From the NCBI GenBank assembly GCA_002224055.1, contig AZLU01000005.1:62001-126000 (forward strand): 64,000 nt of DNA, given 5' to 3'. Within the stretch, counting starts at the first letter, position 1, and each line of letters opens with the position of its first letter. The DNA is from Pezizomycotina sp. ARF18 (Eukaryota; Ascomycota). Of this stretch, positions 12,101 through 23,594 are shown piece after piece. The notes under the pieces were generated by a model. It was not told the DNA's origin, made no database searches, and worked only from the letters and a program-made list of their open reading frames with translations. The position numbers and the translations under genes were made by a program.

Positions 12101-12745
12101 TGGATGAGGCAAGAAATCCACCAAGTTGGAAGACGCAGGAGAAATCATACCCCCTGGTCAAGCGCTCAGGTGATGACTTTATGTATCGTGAAGCGCTAGA
12201 TCTGGAGCAGATCATACTGTTCCTATTCTCACTTTTCAAAAGCCCTGCTTCCCAAAACAGCAGCCAAGTTTATACTCCGAACTCTGTAAGAATTCTATTT
12301 GGGGTTACCTGACGTCTTACCTCGGCGCCATGGAGAGACCGCCGCCGCCAAAACCTGCACTGATACCACCATCATCGATTGTACCCTGCCGCGATAGCTG
12401 CGCTGAATGCAGTGCTTTGAATGAATTCCTAGGTAAAGACACGCTTTTGGGGAGCAGGGAGCGATTTCCCGTCGATGAACGGAAAGCGGAACATATCGAA
12501 GCGATGCTTCGTGAGTTCTCCACGAAGTCACCGCCAAGTATCACGATCGAAATGGTAGAACGCCAGGGCGGCCTATTTCTTGATCTAGAAAAGCGTACAT
12601 TAAGATTCACCATAAGTGGCAGATGTTAATGGATCGGTTCAAGCAAGCTAGGACTACGATTATGGGCTTCGCTGACGAGGCGCTACTCACACGGGTCGTT
12701 GGAGAACCCTTTTGCGGGCGATCATGGCTTATATTGATCCCATAA
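9113..12745 (+). CDS. 2OG-Fe(II) oxygenase-family protein, paralogue C
   Basis: The first in-frame ATG (9113-9115) gives MWYDPYNNNSSSEDEDDF, an acidic start like that of B. The P4H-like domain reads QPYKLLLYQEGSSFKAHR, DSEK, MMGTVVLCLPSKHEGG, SEYGYSFAAWYTGITHEV and GCRMAVTFNLV, so the HxD...H...R set is complete. Introns are 9746-9841 (splitting the Asp codon of HxD, same place as in B), 10667-10797 and 11209-11329, plus one near 11688-11735. The helical half follows, with FLAECAV, IGKFGF, CRDSCAECSALNEFL and MGFADEALLTRVVGE; the stop is 12743-12745. One frame change lies at the A6 run in TTTAAAAAATG (about 9631), where one A too many gives a false stop. Others lie near 10837, 11500, 11985, 12310 and 12600. 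Substrate unknown. It is the most complete member of the cluster on this strand. Confidence 0.75.
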
Positions 12746-13416
12746 TCCTGTCGCCCCAGAGCTTCCATCACAAGATCACCAGGAGCCTCTTCCAGGTAGA
12801 GCCCCAGCCTCCGTTGCCACGAACGTGGGCGGTGAGGAAGCATAGAAAGGGAAGAACGACGTTGTCGCGATAGACCATCATGCAAGCCGCTAATACTCAA
12901 GTTCCCAAACGGATGTTAATTGTAAAAAGTGGTTACGTTACGCTTAGACTCTCAGCCAGGAAAAAATTTCCAGAGACTTAGGTTTATTATAGAAATGTTA
13001 ATAATGCATACCTAACATACTCTACATGGTTTTAATGATATAAATTGGCAAACAGGTGTATATACACCTAAACGTGCTTTAAAACAATGGTTAGAAATCC
13101 ACGAAGCCGTCTAATATTCGCTAAATTACACGGGCCCAAACCCAGGTCTTGGTCGAGAGAATAGTTCGAAAATGTCCGATTTGGATGACGGCACCTTGGC
13201 GACCATCTCGCGGACGGTTGCCGTATCATCCATCTTATGAAGGTTAATTTCAGACCATTCTGGACTTCCCCACAACTTCCAACGTCCCAAGCTTAATCCA
13301 CCATTGGAGACTTAAAGGATTCACTCAATCGATCAAGACGATTATTATAATCGTGATCGTTCTAGTATTCTCATATTTTAACATGTTCTCTCAAATTCAA
13401 TTAGACAATTAGCGAG
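12746..13416. other. Intergenic, no gene seen
   Basis: Short shadow frames only, on either strand. It follows the stop of paralogue C and probably holds its terminator. Confidence 0.5.
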
Positions 13417-13640
13417 TTAATATATCGGTTGTGTCTTCGGAGGTGAGCGAAACTGACCGTTCGTCTTTCGGAAACCTTGGTGCATCGTTTCAGGCGTCTC
13501 AGGCGTCTCATGAGACAAGCTCTTGAGCTCATGAGCAACTTCATTGTTCTTTTCAGGAACTTCAAGAACTTCATCGTTTTTCTCACGAGAATATTTTGAA
13601 AATCTCTCAAATAGCTCTCTTTCTACGCCTTTTACTTCTT
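13417..13640 (-). CDS. Unrecognised acidic open frame, possibly a 3' exon
   Basis: The reverse strand is open for about 70 codons ending at TAA 13417-13419. It is Glu/Lys-rich with repeats of the type LEVPEKNNEVAHEL and HETPETPETMHQ; the CAGGCGTCT unit is doubled in the DNA. It starts just downstream of a T24 tract (A24 on this strand), so no start is visible. It could be the tail of the BTB gene read on the same strand at 13.95-14.26 kb, but no splice path between them is evident. Low-complexity chance coding is the main alternative. Confidence 0.25.
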
Positions 13641-13951
13641 TTTATCTTTTTTTTTTTTTTTTTTTTTTTTGTGTATCTCCTTGTTTAATTTGTTTTTCTG
13701 TGCAAAAAGGGCATCGCCACCCCCACCTCACCTTCTCCTCCCCCCTTTTTTCCTTCGCCTTTTAACATCACTAACCTGCAAGAAGTTTTTTCTAAAAGTT
13801 GATGAAAATTTCTCATTATCCATTCCTAAGCAAACCAAATAAATCCTCAAAAAATATCTAAAAATGCCAGAAGGACCTCCCGAATCGCATATTACGGTCC
13901 GTCATGGCTTCCTAAGATTAAGAAAAGTGATAGGTTAATATTTTTACCTCG

Positions 13952-14263
13952 CTAGGTTTTCATAATGTGAAAAATAGAACGAGCTCGAGGAAGGAAGACA
14001 GCGGATGTACTGGCTTTCAACATAGCGCTAAGGACACCGGATTGACTGTAGAAGACAACCTTGTGAACATCGTACATCTTGCCGCCGAATTTGATACGCA
14101 AGTATGTGAACTCTTTCCTTTCGTAAGCCCTATTAGATCTCGTTATTAGTTCCTCTGTATACATCCCGACGATTAGGGCCGCATTTAAGGAGGTAGCAGT
14201 TCGGAATTGCGTGGAGGTATCTCCAAAGATAATCTGGCAACTGCCGATTTTTTGGCGCATCAT
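13952..14263 (-). pseudogene. BTB/POZ domain fragment
   Basis: The frame holds a recognisable BTB core: FTYLRIKFGGKMYDVHKVV followed by YSQSGVLSAMLKAS. This is the strand-helix part that in fungal BTB proteins precedes the pocket helices. The second half of the domain and the usual C-terminal MYA.A.KY.I..L block are absent downstream on this strand. A residual first half of a BTB gene is the simplest reading. It lies about 8 kb from the tandem BTB array and on the opposite strand. Confidence 0.6.
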
Positions 14264-15599
14264 GATATATATGGTGCTTCGTGGTATATGAAGTTTTAAT
14301 CCTAGACTGTCAAAATTTAGGTATTTAGAAACAGATCATACTAATTTCTTCGAGGAATCAGTCGAAGGATAGATCAAAGGGTGGGGGGATATATTGCATT
14401 TTTATATCTTTATCTTTCACAAGATAACTCATGATCATGAGTTTAATCTAGAATTATTATTAGAAAAAAATCCCTACAAGCGTCGATTTAGATTCACGAG
14501 ATCGCAAGGACAGATATATTGGAAAGGGAACAAAAGACTGCGTCTAAGCTGCGCAAGCCTCATGAACCTTTGTTGACTTGATCTGATACAGTGTGGGTGA
14601 CACTGTTCAACCGCCAACGGACTACTTAAAGTTGCGGAATAAACAGCCGGAGTCTCCAATATTAAGGGGTATATCGAGTATAAGCCAGTTTGCGCAGGGC
14701 CTATTATATCTCCAGATGCCATCGTCATACAAGGATCTCATGATAGCGAATTTCGTTGACTTCCACGTCTACCCTGTAGAAGGGTCATTGTGGTGAAGAG
14801 CCAAGTCTTAATGGATAATGCTAGAATGGTAAATCCGCGAATAGTGGTAGTATTTTTATAACGTGACAATGGTTAAGCTAAGACAGCACTGCTGCAGTTT
14901 CCACTCCGCGCAACTGAGGCTCCAAGACTTCGTAGGCTCAACACACGGCTGCACCGTAACACTAAATCTAGAATCCTTCGATGACATGGGGTACGATGAA
15001 TAATAGCAGATGATGAACTAAAATAACATTAACTTTAAGACTTCCGATATATTTCTTTCTAGACCAATATCCTTGCCCGTTCGCACTTTTCCCGGGAATC
15101 GCGCGACCCAGCAACTTTGCGATAAGATAATGGTTACCGAATCGGCAGGAGCCTGAGTTTCTCATGAAGAAAATTACAACGCTAAAAACCTTTTGTCCTA
15201 TCAAAGACAAGCGGAAACCCTGAGCATAGGAAGTTTAATTGGGCGGAACGACAGCCTCCTCGACGTTCCACGTAATATTAAAGTCACCAAGAAAGGCTTT
15301 TGCGGGTTTGCGCGGAAGCTAAAGGATAGGAAGTGTATGGATGGCATGATGCCATGGAGGAATTTCGCGATACCCGAAATATCCATGTCCTTGTTTTTTT
15401 TGGTTACCGGTCGAGTCTTGATGGCGCCATTACCATAGGGCCTACGATATAAAAGCATCAAGGAGCCCGTCTGCCAGTAGCTCAGATTTTAACCTTTCAT
15501 TTTTTTTTTGTGCCTTCACTTAGCGTAATATAACGAAATTTCCCCTCGATAATATTTCTTCTATCAGAGTATCACGTAATCCCGATAGCATCCGAAAAC
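14264..15599. other. Intergenic, no gene seen; 18-bp perfect palindrome at 14426-14443
   Basis: Open frames on both strands are short and show no family signature. AACTCATGATCATGAGTT at 14426-14443 is a perfect inverted repeat. The end of this stretch is the promoter side of the HsbA-type gene. Confidence 0.5.
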
Positions 15600-16414
15600 A
15601 TGAAGTTCGTCTCGATTATCTCGACCCTTCTTCTTAGTAGCATCTGCTATGCTCGCGCTGTCCAGCGCCACAGGGACCAACACATACCGGCGGTGGTGCG
15701 AGCGACCTGCTACACCAGTTCGAGGTAATAATATCTATGACAACCGATTTCAAGAGGGATATCGCGCAGGTTGTTGCGCAGCCGGATCTTGCTTCTAAGG
15801 TAAACCCACTCTCCCTGGCTTAAAACTATATCCATCATCCAACTAATATGGTTTTCTTTCCATTACGATAGATATCCCGTTCTACACGAACTATATCACA
15901 TCGCAAGCAGGAAATGTGTACACCGCTGCGACGACACTAAAGAGCTCCGGGGTTGTGCTGGATGCGTATAGTGTACAGCGCATAAACGATCAATTTAAAA
16001 CTGTAAGGCTCCACCCTCATCAATCTATCTGATATAAAGGCGAAACTAACTTCGTTTCTTCTAGCTCTACGACGCAAACGAAGGCTTCCTTACCAGCTTT
16101 GACGACATCGTCAAGGGCCAGATAACCGAGTCCTTCCGCATCTCGATCAACGCGGAGCTCACAAAGGCCAACGGCCTCGCAGATTACGCTGCTCAAATTC
16201 GGGTATGATACCCAAATTAATATCTTTTTCTCCGAGTTTTCAGAATACAGATCAGAAACTGTGGTATAAAGGAAGTCTAAGACTAACGATTCTAATGTTC
16301 TAGAAATTCACGCCGGTAATTGCTTCCATCACCGGAGACTACTCTAATATTTCCCAATTAAGCTCGAAGACCGAAGCCCACATTGCAAAGGTCTTGAAGG
16401 AATATAGGGCCTGA
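15600..16414 (+). CDS. HsbA-type secreted surface-binding protein (cell-wall galactomannoprotein family)
   Basis: The ATG at 15600 begins MKFVSIISTLLLSSICYARA, a clear signal peptide. The mature part has the all-helical HsbA pattern: ASDLLHQFEVIISMTTDF, AGNVYTAATTLKSSGVVLDA, QFKTLYDANEGFLTSFDDIV, ELTKANGLADYAAQIR and AHIAKVLKEYRA. The four exons are 15600-15799, 15872-16002, 16065-16202 and 16304-16414, with GT-AG introns of 62-101 bp. Two C runs appear one base short, at GTCCAGCG (near 15660) and at ATATCCCG (near 15876); with them the frame runs through. Known members bind hydrophobic surfaces or help recruit cutinase. Here only secretion and fold are supported. About 195 residues. Confidence 0.8.
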
Positions 16415-16949
16415 AAAGTGATACGTCATTATATCCGACAATACATGGGTGTTGAAAGTCTCAGTTATTAAAGACATGATCATATCGTCAAGCTGTGAAT
16501 CCATTCTGCGGATGTTAAAAGCGGCCATGAAATAAAATGTTTAGATCGACTAAGGAAATAATTTGTTACTAAATAATTGGCAACATTATATAAGGATATG
16601 AAGGTTTAAGATAGATATAGCAAAAAATAACTTAATAACAGTAATTTACCGAGAATATATCGTATAATTTTTGAAGCATAGTTGGTTAATACGGCGATTA
16701 TCGCGGATCAAGGTATTTGGAATGAACATTTCTAGCATCCTTAAGCAGGGTCAAGGATTGAAGTGGAAGGCGAAGAGTGTGGTACTCATGCATTTCTTTG
16801 CTTGACACTGATGGCTAAAGTTATGATTCGTCTTCCGTAGTGAAATTTGTTGCAGCAATAATAAGGTATGCAAAAAATCGACCCTTCTTTTTCCTTTCGC
16901 TCAATATACACTTTTAAACATCCCAATACGTGGAACTCGATTCTCGATG
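16415..16949. other. Intergenic between convergent HsbA-type and F-box genes
   Basis: AT-rich 3' flanks; no coding frame was seen. Confidence 0.5.
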
Positions 16950-18694
16950 TCACGAAAATCCCGCCTCCCGCAGCATCTGCGATATCTGCATCTCCTCGAT
17001 AACCCCCATCTCCAGCCCCACCAGAACCTTCGCCCCCAGTAAACCCTCAAAAGTATAAACCCAACACCCATCCTCCGGAACCACAACCTTATCATCTTCG
17101 GCGGCACAATCCTCGTCGCCTTAGCGTTCTTATCCAGCGCCTTCCGGCAGCTCTCCACAACGCTGCTACCGCTCCACATCGGTTCCACTTTAACCTCCTT
17201 CAGCGAAACCGCAGACTTGGACTTTGCGAGCGTAGCTAAAAAGTCCGACACGTACACCTTTCCCGGCATAACGGGACACAAACCAACCGTCTCCAGCGCC
17301 GAGCATTCCTTCAACGTGGCGGAACACGGAGAGTTAGGAGTGTAGCACCACCCGCCAACGTGGAACGGCGTTATCGCGAGGCACTTCATCGAATCCTTGT
17401 GGAGTGGTAATACGTTTCTCCAAAACTCCCCGCGAGAACTTCCCCGCCGCCGTCATAAGTGTGACCGACGGGACAATCGAGCGTCAAATGTGTTAAAGTC
17501 CCCGCGAGCGGTTCAAATCGTAGGTACTGCAATAACCCACGTCCGCACTCTGAATATCCAGCGATTCGAGGAGGATACCGTTCGCCGCGAGGAGCGGGTA
17601 GAATGTATCGCCCATAGACATGTTAGACTCCGATAATCGCTCGTATACTAATGCGGCGAGAATATTCTCGGATAGATGCCGTAGGTTCGATAACCGGCGT
17701 ATGTTCGCGTTGAATATAGGGAAATGACCATTCGTTAATTTCAGCGACCGGAGCGCGAGGGGAATGGCGGAGGAGAAGCAGGAGAAGGCATGCTCGAGGA
17801 CGACATCCATGTCCATCGTGCTGCGCGGGTCGGAGTTGCGACGTCTAACGTGTCGAGGCGGTGAAGTTCGGGGAGTAATTGTCCGAGCGCTTCGGCGGAT
17901 TCGTGGTAGGAGGACGCCTGACCGCTTTCGGGTTTGCGGCATCGGAGTTCGAGGGAGTGGAGGTTCGGAATATTTCTTCGTATCGCGGAGGTCAGTGTGT
18001 ATATCGTACGGCGTCCCTGGGTGGTATATCTAGCGAGATTTCTATCCGGATATTTTTCTCCTTCGCGCTCGTATTCAAAAAGTTGAGAAGTGGGGCGTAA
18101 TTTTGTGCGCGATCGCCTTGTCTTGGATATGTAGCCTGCGCGTTCGCTCCCAAGAAACAGTCATGTTTAGCGCGTTTTCTTGCCTCGAAATTTTCATTTT
18201 TCAAAATCGGAAAACTTACTTGACACCCTCGAGCATTTTCATGGATTCTAACAGGTCCACGATTGACGAAGTTCGTGTTACCTGATCGTCGCTACTTCTC
18301 CTAGAGAGTAACCTTTGCAAACTCGCCCTCCTCGATTTGAGCATCGCGTCGATGCTGAGCTGCTTAACACCGACCGCCATGCGCTTTAGGGAGTCCACAG
18401 ATGCTTCCGCCCCCGATGAGCCTATTCGAATCGTCTCGGTGCATGTTTTGTCGCCGGTGCTTTGCATGCACAAGTCGATGCTGAGGGCCCTGCAGAAGGA
18501 TTCGGCTATTACGTTATCCATTCTCGGGTGTACTAGTCGAAGTAAACGGAGGTCGAGGCAGGATAGCTAGATCATCACAACGCTATTAGGATGTTTGGAT
18601 TCCGTGAAACGTTTTGTGAATTAAGAAAGGTCCTTACTTGACTTTCGTGAAGTATTTGCAGGAGAAGTTCACAGGGAAGATTAAGGAGAGACAT
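16950..18694 (-). CDS. F-box protein with leucine-rich C-terminal region
   Basis: The ATG at 18692-18694 gives MSLLNLPCELLLQILHES, the start of an F-box. Intron 18567-18637 (GTAAGG...TAG) joins it to QLSCLDLRLLRLVHPRMDNV, which completes the F-box pattern. A second intron begins at 18219. The remainder has loosely spaced leucine-rich segments, such as IPLALRSLKLTNGHFPIF, NILAALVYERLSES, FAGTLTHLTLDCPVG and SAVSLKEVKVEP. It ends with GLEMGVIEEMQISQMLREAG and the stop at 16950-16952. The frame switches several times, for example near 17890, 17500 and 17090. F-box proteins are substrate receptors of SCF ubiquitin ligases; the substrate cannot be inferred. Confidence 0.65.
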
Positions 18695-20503
18695 AGTATT
18701 AAAGTGGGATCGTGGCGTAAATATATAATAAGCCTACTATTAAAAGTACCCACACCTGGATGGTCTCGGCCAAAAAGAAGAAAATGAAAAAAAAAAAAAA
18801 AGACGAAGGGTGAGGTAGAAAAGAGAGATGGGAATATGCACTAAAATCAGGTTTCTCGAGCTCAGCTGAGATCTGAGAGAGGGGTATAGAGAAACTAAGG
18901 CATAGTTAAATTTTACGAGATATGAACTCGTTGTGTTCCTTTTTGTCGCGGGAGAATCTAGACTAAAATTGGCTCTTCCTGAAACCCAATTTTCATCGTT
19001 AGAAGGCAGCTCGAAGAAACGGCTTGTAAACCTACATTGTTGTTCGTCCTTTTGACAGGGTTAACGCCGTGGTGTTCCCGTTTATTGTACCGCATGATAT
19101 CGCAAGGCTGTTCTCTCGTCTCCTCCGGGTTGGCTTTGGTGATTTAACTGCGCAGCCTCAGACTAAGTCACAAAACCGCTAGATTGGTCCCTGTTGGCGA
19201 TGTTGGTTCGGTTTCGTGTTCCGCGCGCAGAACCCTCGCGATATACAAGCGCAAAATGTCATATCAATGCATCAGTTAATCGAGAAGGATCCACAGTATC
19301 GGAACCCCCCTTGACAAGGGACATTGCAAGGGACGATATCTCAAGTGGATCTCTCGATTCTCGAAGGACGATCATACTCTAAACAGAGTATCATGATCCC
19401 AAGGCGGCCGCAATTTCTTCTTCAACGACCTGAACCTTTACGGGATCGCTTCGCGAACGGCTGAGGTGGTGCCGTGGTGGCGTATCGCGGGCCTTGGTTT
19501 CGGAGCTTTGGAACCGCAAGGACCGAGTCAGGTGGATATGATGTCCCCCGCGACACATCCCCGGGCTTCGTATTTTTGAGGAATTCCCATGGTTGATCGG
19601 ATTTTCCGAAAAATACTCTCGGGGACCTCGTGGTGGAATATCTGAAAGAACCCATTGGAGGAAGCACGAGCGATATCAGTTGGGTGTTGTCGTGATCCTC
19701 CTACACGTAGACATTAACCAAAAAATGAGATTTACTCGGTGTTTCGGAAGCTTGAGTCTAATATCGAGAGCCGCATAGCGATGTCACCCATGTCGAGTGA
19801 TTGAGCAGCTCGATGCAAGAGCTTGTTTATTTGGCGATGTTATTAGTAATCCGGCCGGTACATGAAGCAGGCTACAAAAAACGATGACTTCATCATTCTT
19901 TAATTAGCTTTAATTTAGCTCGCGTGTTTTTTCTCTAAGTAAATAATAAGTAAGAAGAACTTTTAACTATACCTAAACGTCGGGGAGGAGAAGCAACAAT
20001 ATAGCCAAAATTTTTTCTGAACTTCCCCTTCAGTACTGCCACGATGATCGATAAAGACTGCCACGATGATCGATAAAGAAGTCAGCGATTCCAAGGCATC
20101 TTCGAGTGGTCGTAATCGTACGGGCCGTCTCGGCCAGATTCTTTTAATCTTCAATGCTTGTACGCCCCCAATGTTCGTGTTCTCGCAGAGTTTGAGACAA
20201 GCGCGGGGAGAGCACGCTGACGTATTGTTGTGTTGAAGTGACGCAAACCTGCATCGCCCTCTTCACGGCTCCATTCCGTGGCTCGAATGGATCCCGAAAT
20301 TATTTCCGGCATGTGATATACTGGTTTCAGAACGTTGTTTAGCGGCGGATATCTGGTGTTCGTATTTCGCCTTTCTATACGGGAAGAACGATGGGAGCAT
20401 TGAATGAGAAAAATTGAATCGCTGATGTCGAAAATACTAGGCCTGGGTCGACCACAGACCAAGAGCATTCAAATTTCGTAAAGTCTTATAAGATCAAAAG
20501 CAG
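18695..20503. other. Largely gene-empty; 22-bp direct duplication at 20035-20078
   Basis: Two adjacent exact copies of ACTGCCACGATGATCGATAAAG lie at 20035-20056 and 20057-20078. Around 19380-19700 both strands are open for 50-80 codons, but I recognise no family. An upstream exon of the hydrolase may end at 20477, before a GTAAAG donor. Confidence 0.5.
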
Positions 20504-21498
20504 GACAATTGGCTGAAGGACGGAACGAAGGGCCACTGGATGGGAGACGAGAGTGCGAAGAAAACCGTTGTATTTTTCCACGGCGGTGGTTATGTCTACC
20601 AGCCAGCCGGCCGCATTATTACTTCTGCTGGAAGTTAATAGAGGCTGCAAGGGAGAAGGGAAAGTCTTTGCGCGTCTTGTTCGCATCCTTCGGTATAGGT
20701 CCTTGTCGGTGAATTTTCTCCGGAAAACGTTAGCTAAACTCCATCTCGAGGATCACAGAGCTGTCGCCGAAAGTTCGATATCCACACCACCTCGCCGCTG
20801 CCGTCAATCTTATACAACACCTCATCGACGTGAAAACGTTTCTCCGAGCGATGTATGCCCTATCCATCCTAATGCGTTTCGTACGAATTTTAGCTAACGT
20901 CGTAGATCATCCTCCTCGGCGACTCCTCCGGCGGCCACATGCTCCTCGGCATCCTCGCTCACGCTCTCCACCCTCATCCATCATTTCACCCTTTCTCTCC
21001 CTTCTCCAATCGGCACAGCAATAGCCCACTCCCCCAAAGTATCCGCTTCCCGCCTCCGTACCGCAGACTCCATAACCGAAACAAGTACAAGGACTTTAGC
21101 AGTATCGGTGCCTGAAGAAAGTGAACGAAGAATACTCGGCCCGGATGGAGTACCTGATAGCTGGAACTCGTGGTTGAAAGCCGACGCAACCGTGTATGAG
21201 AACTGGTGGGACGGGCTGGAGAAGGTCGTTGATAGCGTTTGGTAACGGCGGAAGCGACGAACTGTATGTAGACGATATCGTGAGGTCGGAGAGGATATCA
21301 AGGTTCGTCTCCCTTCTTCCTCAATGGAGTATGATGAGTTAATGCTGACGATGGGTGTAGAAAGCACATAAGAATGCGGTATTGTTTGTCGGACCCGACG
21401 AGGCACACGACGCGTGTATGATGGACTATGCCTTGGGATGGACCGGGAAGTCGGAATCTCCGGAGGTAATCATGGACTGGGTACTGAAGGACCTGTAG
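20504..21498 (+). CDS. Alpha/beta-hydrolase-3 (HSL-type lipase/esterase); 5' end unresolved
   Basis: The hallmark motifs are present in order. GTKGHWMGDESAKKTVVFFH leads into HGGGYVYQPAG (oxyanion hole, near 20579). SPKVRYPHHLAAAVNLIQHL leads into intron 20830-20905, followed by IILLGDSSGGHMLLGILAHA (GDSxGG nucleophile elbow, near 20918). NGGSDELYVDDIVRSERIS supplies the acid region, and FVGPDEAHDACMMDY the catalytic His. The stop is at 21496-21498. The exon begins after an AG at 20501-20503, so at least one upstream exon is missing from this call; it may lie at about 20410-20477. Frame changes occur between about 20630 and 20750 and again between 21020 and 21240. These enzymes cleave esters or amides of small acyl substrates. 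No signal peptide is seen, but the N-terminus is unknown. Confidence 0.7.
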
Positions 21499-22076
21499 TA
21501 TTGTTTGACGGACATGACTCTGGCAGAAAGATTCCCCGAAAGGACACCCGCGGTATATATTAAATAAAATAAATAAATGAAATTAGATAAAATAAAGACA
21601 TCACCCAAGGCGCCGCCAAATCTTCCATTCTCTTCTGTAGATCACACCCTCACCGACTAGCTGTACCAGCTTACTTATACATCATGAATCCCACTCGGTT
21701 CCTTCTTTGTCATCTTCGTCATTATTCGGAATAGTAGAGATGCTACAGATGCAGTTGAGACGCTGCCTGTACTACATCTACAAAGGATGGGTCGCCGGTC
21801 GTGTTTTTAGGATATATATATATATTAGCTGCTCGTGGCTGCATTTAAATAATTCTACAAGTCAACTCTTCCTCCTCGCTTATCACTCAACCAATCTCAC
21901 CACTTCCCAGGATCATAATATTCACCCTTCGAACGAATCGATTCACCATATAACAGTGCCAAAGAAGAAGACATCATTGCGGAGCAGAGAACTATATCTA
22001 ATCTCGTTTTGAAGTATGTAGACCAGTTTCCTAGTTCGCCTCCGCCACAAAGTTGCTGACCCTTCTGCTTCCAAAA
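21499..22076. other. Intergenic before the BTB array
   Basis: No gene seen. A possible first exon of BTB copy 1 may end at 22013, before GTATGT. Confidence 0.4.
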
Positions 22077-23114
22077 GCTGCCTCGAGAATGACCAGTATA
22101 GCGACCTCGAGATCCACTTCCAGGGCACGGTCTACCATGTCCATAAGGTTGTCGTATGCAGCCAGTCCAGAATTTTCAGAGCATTATGCGGTGACGGCCC
22201 AAAAGTGCAGTTGCTCTCGTCTATCGCTGTACGAATGCGGATAAGAGGAAACCTGCTAACTTAGGAACCCGACACAATGGAATAGAAGTTAATCATCTCC
22301 CTCGATTAACACCCGGATCTCGAGGTCAGTCAGTTCAAGTGCTTGGTCAACTACCTCTATAAAGCAACCTACTGTGCATCGGGACCACCGCTGGCTCCTG
22401 CTCCTATCTCGGCAAAGCACCCGTGAAAAAGGCCACTGCTGCTCCCAAGACTCGCAGCAATCTTACGAAGGATTCCCACCGCAGATGTGAACATGCCCGC
22501 AAGCGTCAGACAGCCTCAGCAATCATTAATGGCGATGGCTCGGATTCGGAGGAACATTTACGAACCGTCAAGAAACCGAAAAGACAATCCCTAGTTCCGT
22601 CACAAGATCCGCCGGAGAAGCCGCCGTCGCCTGCGAGCCAGCCTCAAATTTCCAGGTCTATCGAGCCGTTCGAAACCCTCTAGGTCCCGACGCCTACGGT
22701 AATCAGCTCACCGCCAAGTTCCACGCCTAGATGTACTCCGTTGCGCACAAGTACGGCATCGAATCTCTTTCTGCGTACTCGAAGAATATGTACGACGACA
22801 GTCTGGAACTCAAGACGTCCCTCGATCACCCTTTTGAGGATTTCGTCGACAGCATCCTTACAGTTTATGGGTGTGCCGAAACGAGACAGAGGATTGAAAG
22901 ATTTGGCTGCCCAGAACATGGCGAAGGAGGTTTATGATATGGAGCACAGCATGAAAACCGTCAGGGAGATTGCGAATGCTGTGCCGGAATTCGCGGGGGA
23001 TATCTCAAGTTGCAGCGATGAGTGGAGGCCAATAGTTTATTTGCAAGATGCTGTATTTAGACACGATATTATTATTTTTTGCATATGCCATTTTACGAGC
23101 TTGAAGCGTTGAGG
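22077..23114 (+). pseudogene. BTB/POZ gene, copy 1 (decayed)
   Basis: The BTB core is clear: DQYSDLEIHFQGTVYHVHKV, then VCSQSRIFRALCGDG, and the pocket part DLEVSQFKCLVNYLYKATY. A basic linker with ARKRQTASAIINGDGSDS and VKKPKRQSLVPSQD follows. The C-terminal block is AYGNQLTAKFHA, MYSVAHKYGIESL, LDHPFEDFVDSILTVYG and LAAQNMAKEVYDMEHSMKTV. In-frame stops stand inside conserved blocks: TAG 22283-22285, TAA 22307-22309, and TAG 22728-22730, where the other copies have CAG (HAQMY). These point to real inactivation rather than only run-length error. BTB proteins often act as Cul3 adaptors or dimerising factors; no partner domain is seen. Confidence 0.65.
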
Positions 23115-23453
23115 AAGATTATACGTTAGGGTCTTAGCAGGTAAGCTATCCGGCTCTAGGGTATCCTTGCAGTTTCTACCGCCAGAGTGCTCTTATAGCG
23201 AAGCATATTACGCAATTATTAAATAACGAGCAGGACTTTGGAGCAAATTATTTTCAAGGACCATACGAAAAGAATAGAACTTATTCTATCAATCAAATAC
23301 TATGCTTTCAAGATCTACTTCTTATGAGAAAGCTCTGGCTTGCTATTTCTCAGATTATCGTCGCGCTAAAGTTATAAAGTCTTGGTTTTAACTTTGGGGC
23401 TTACTTATCCTTGCTTGGTTCCCCGCCTCCTTTTTTTAAGCCCTTTTTAGTCG

Positions 23454-23484
<31 letters not shown>

Positions 23485-23594
23485 CTCTTCAAACAAAAAC
23501 AAACATCCGATACAACTTTGAAGCCGCGTTCGAGATATTCATTGACTTATCTCTGTAATAGACAGAGCGCCGCAACCTTGCTATTCATGATATC
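23115..23594. other. Intergenic within BTB array
   Basis: No gene seen; a T27 tract lies at 23458-23484. Confidence 0.5.
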
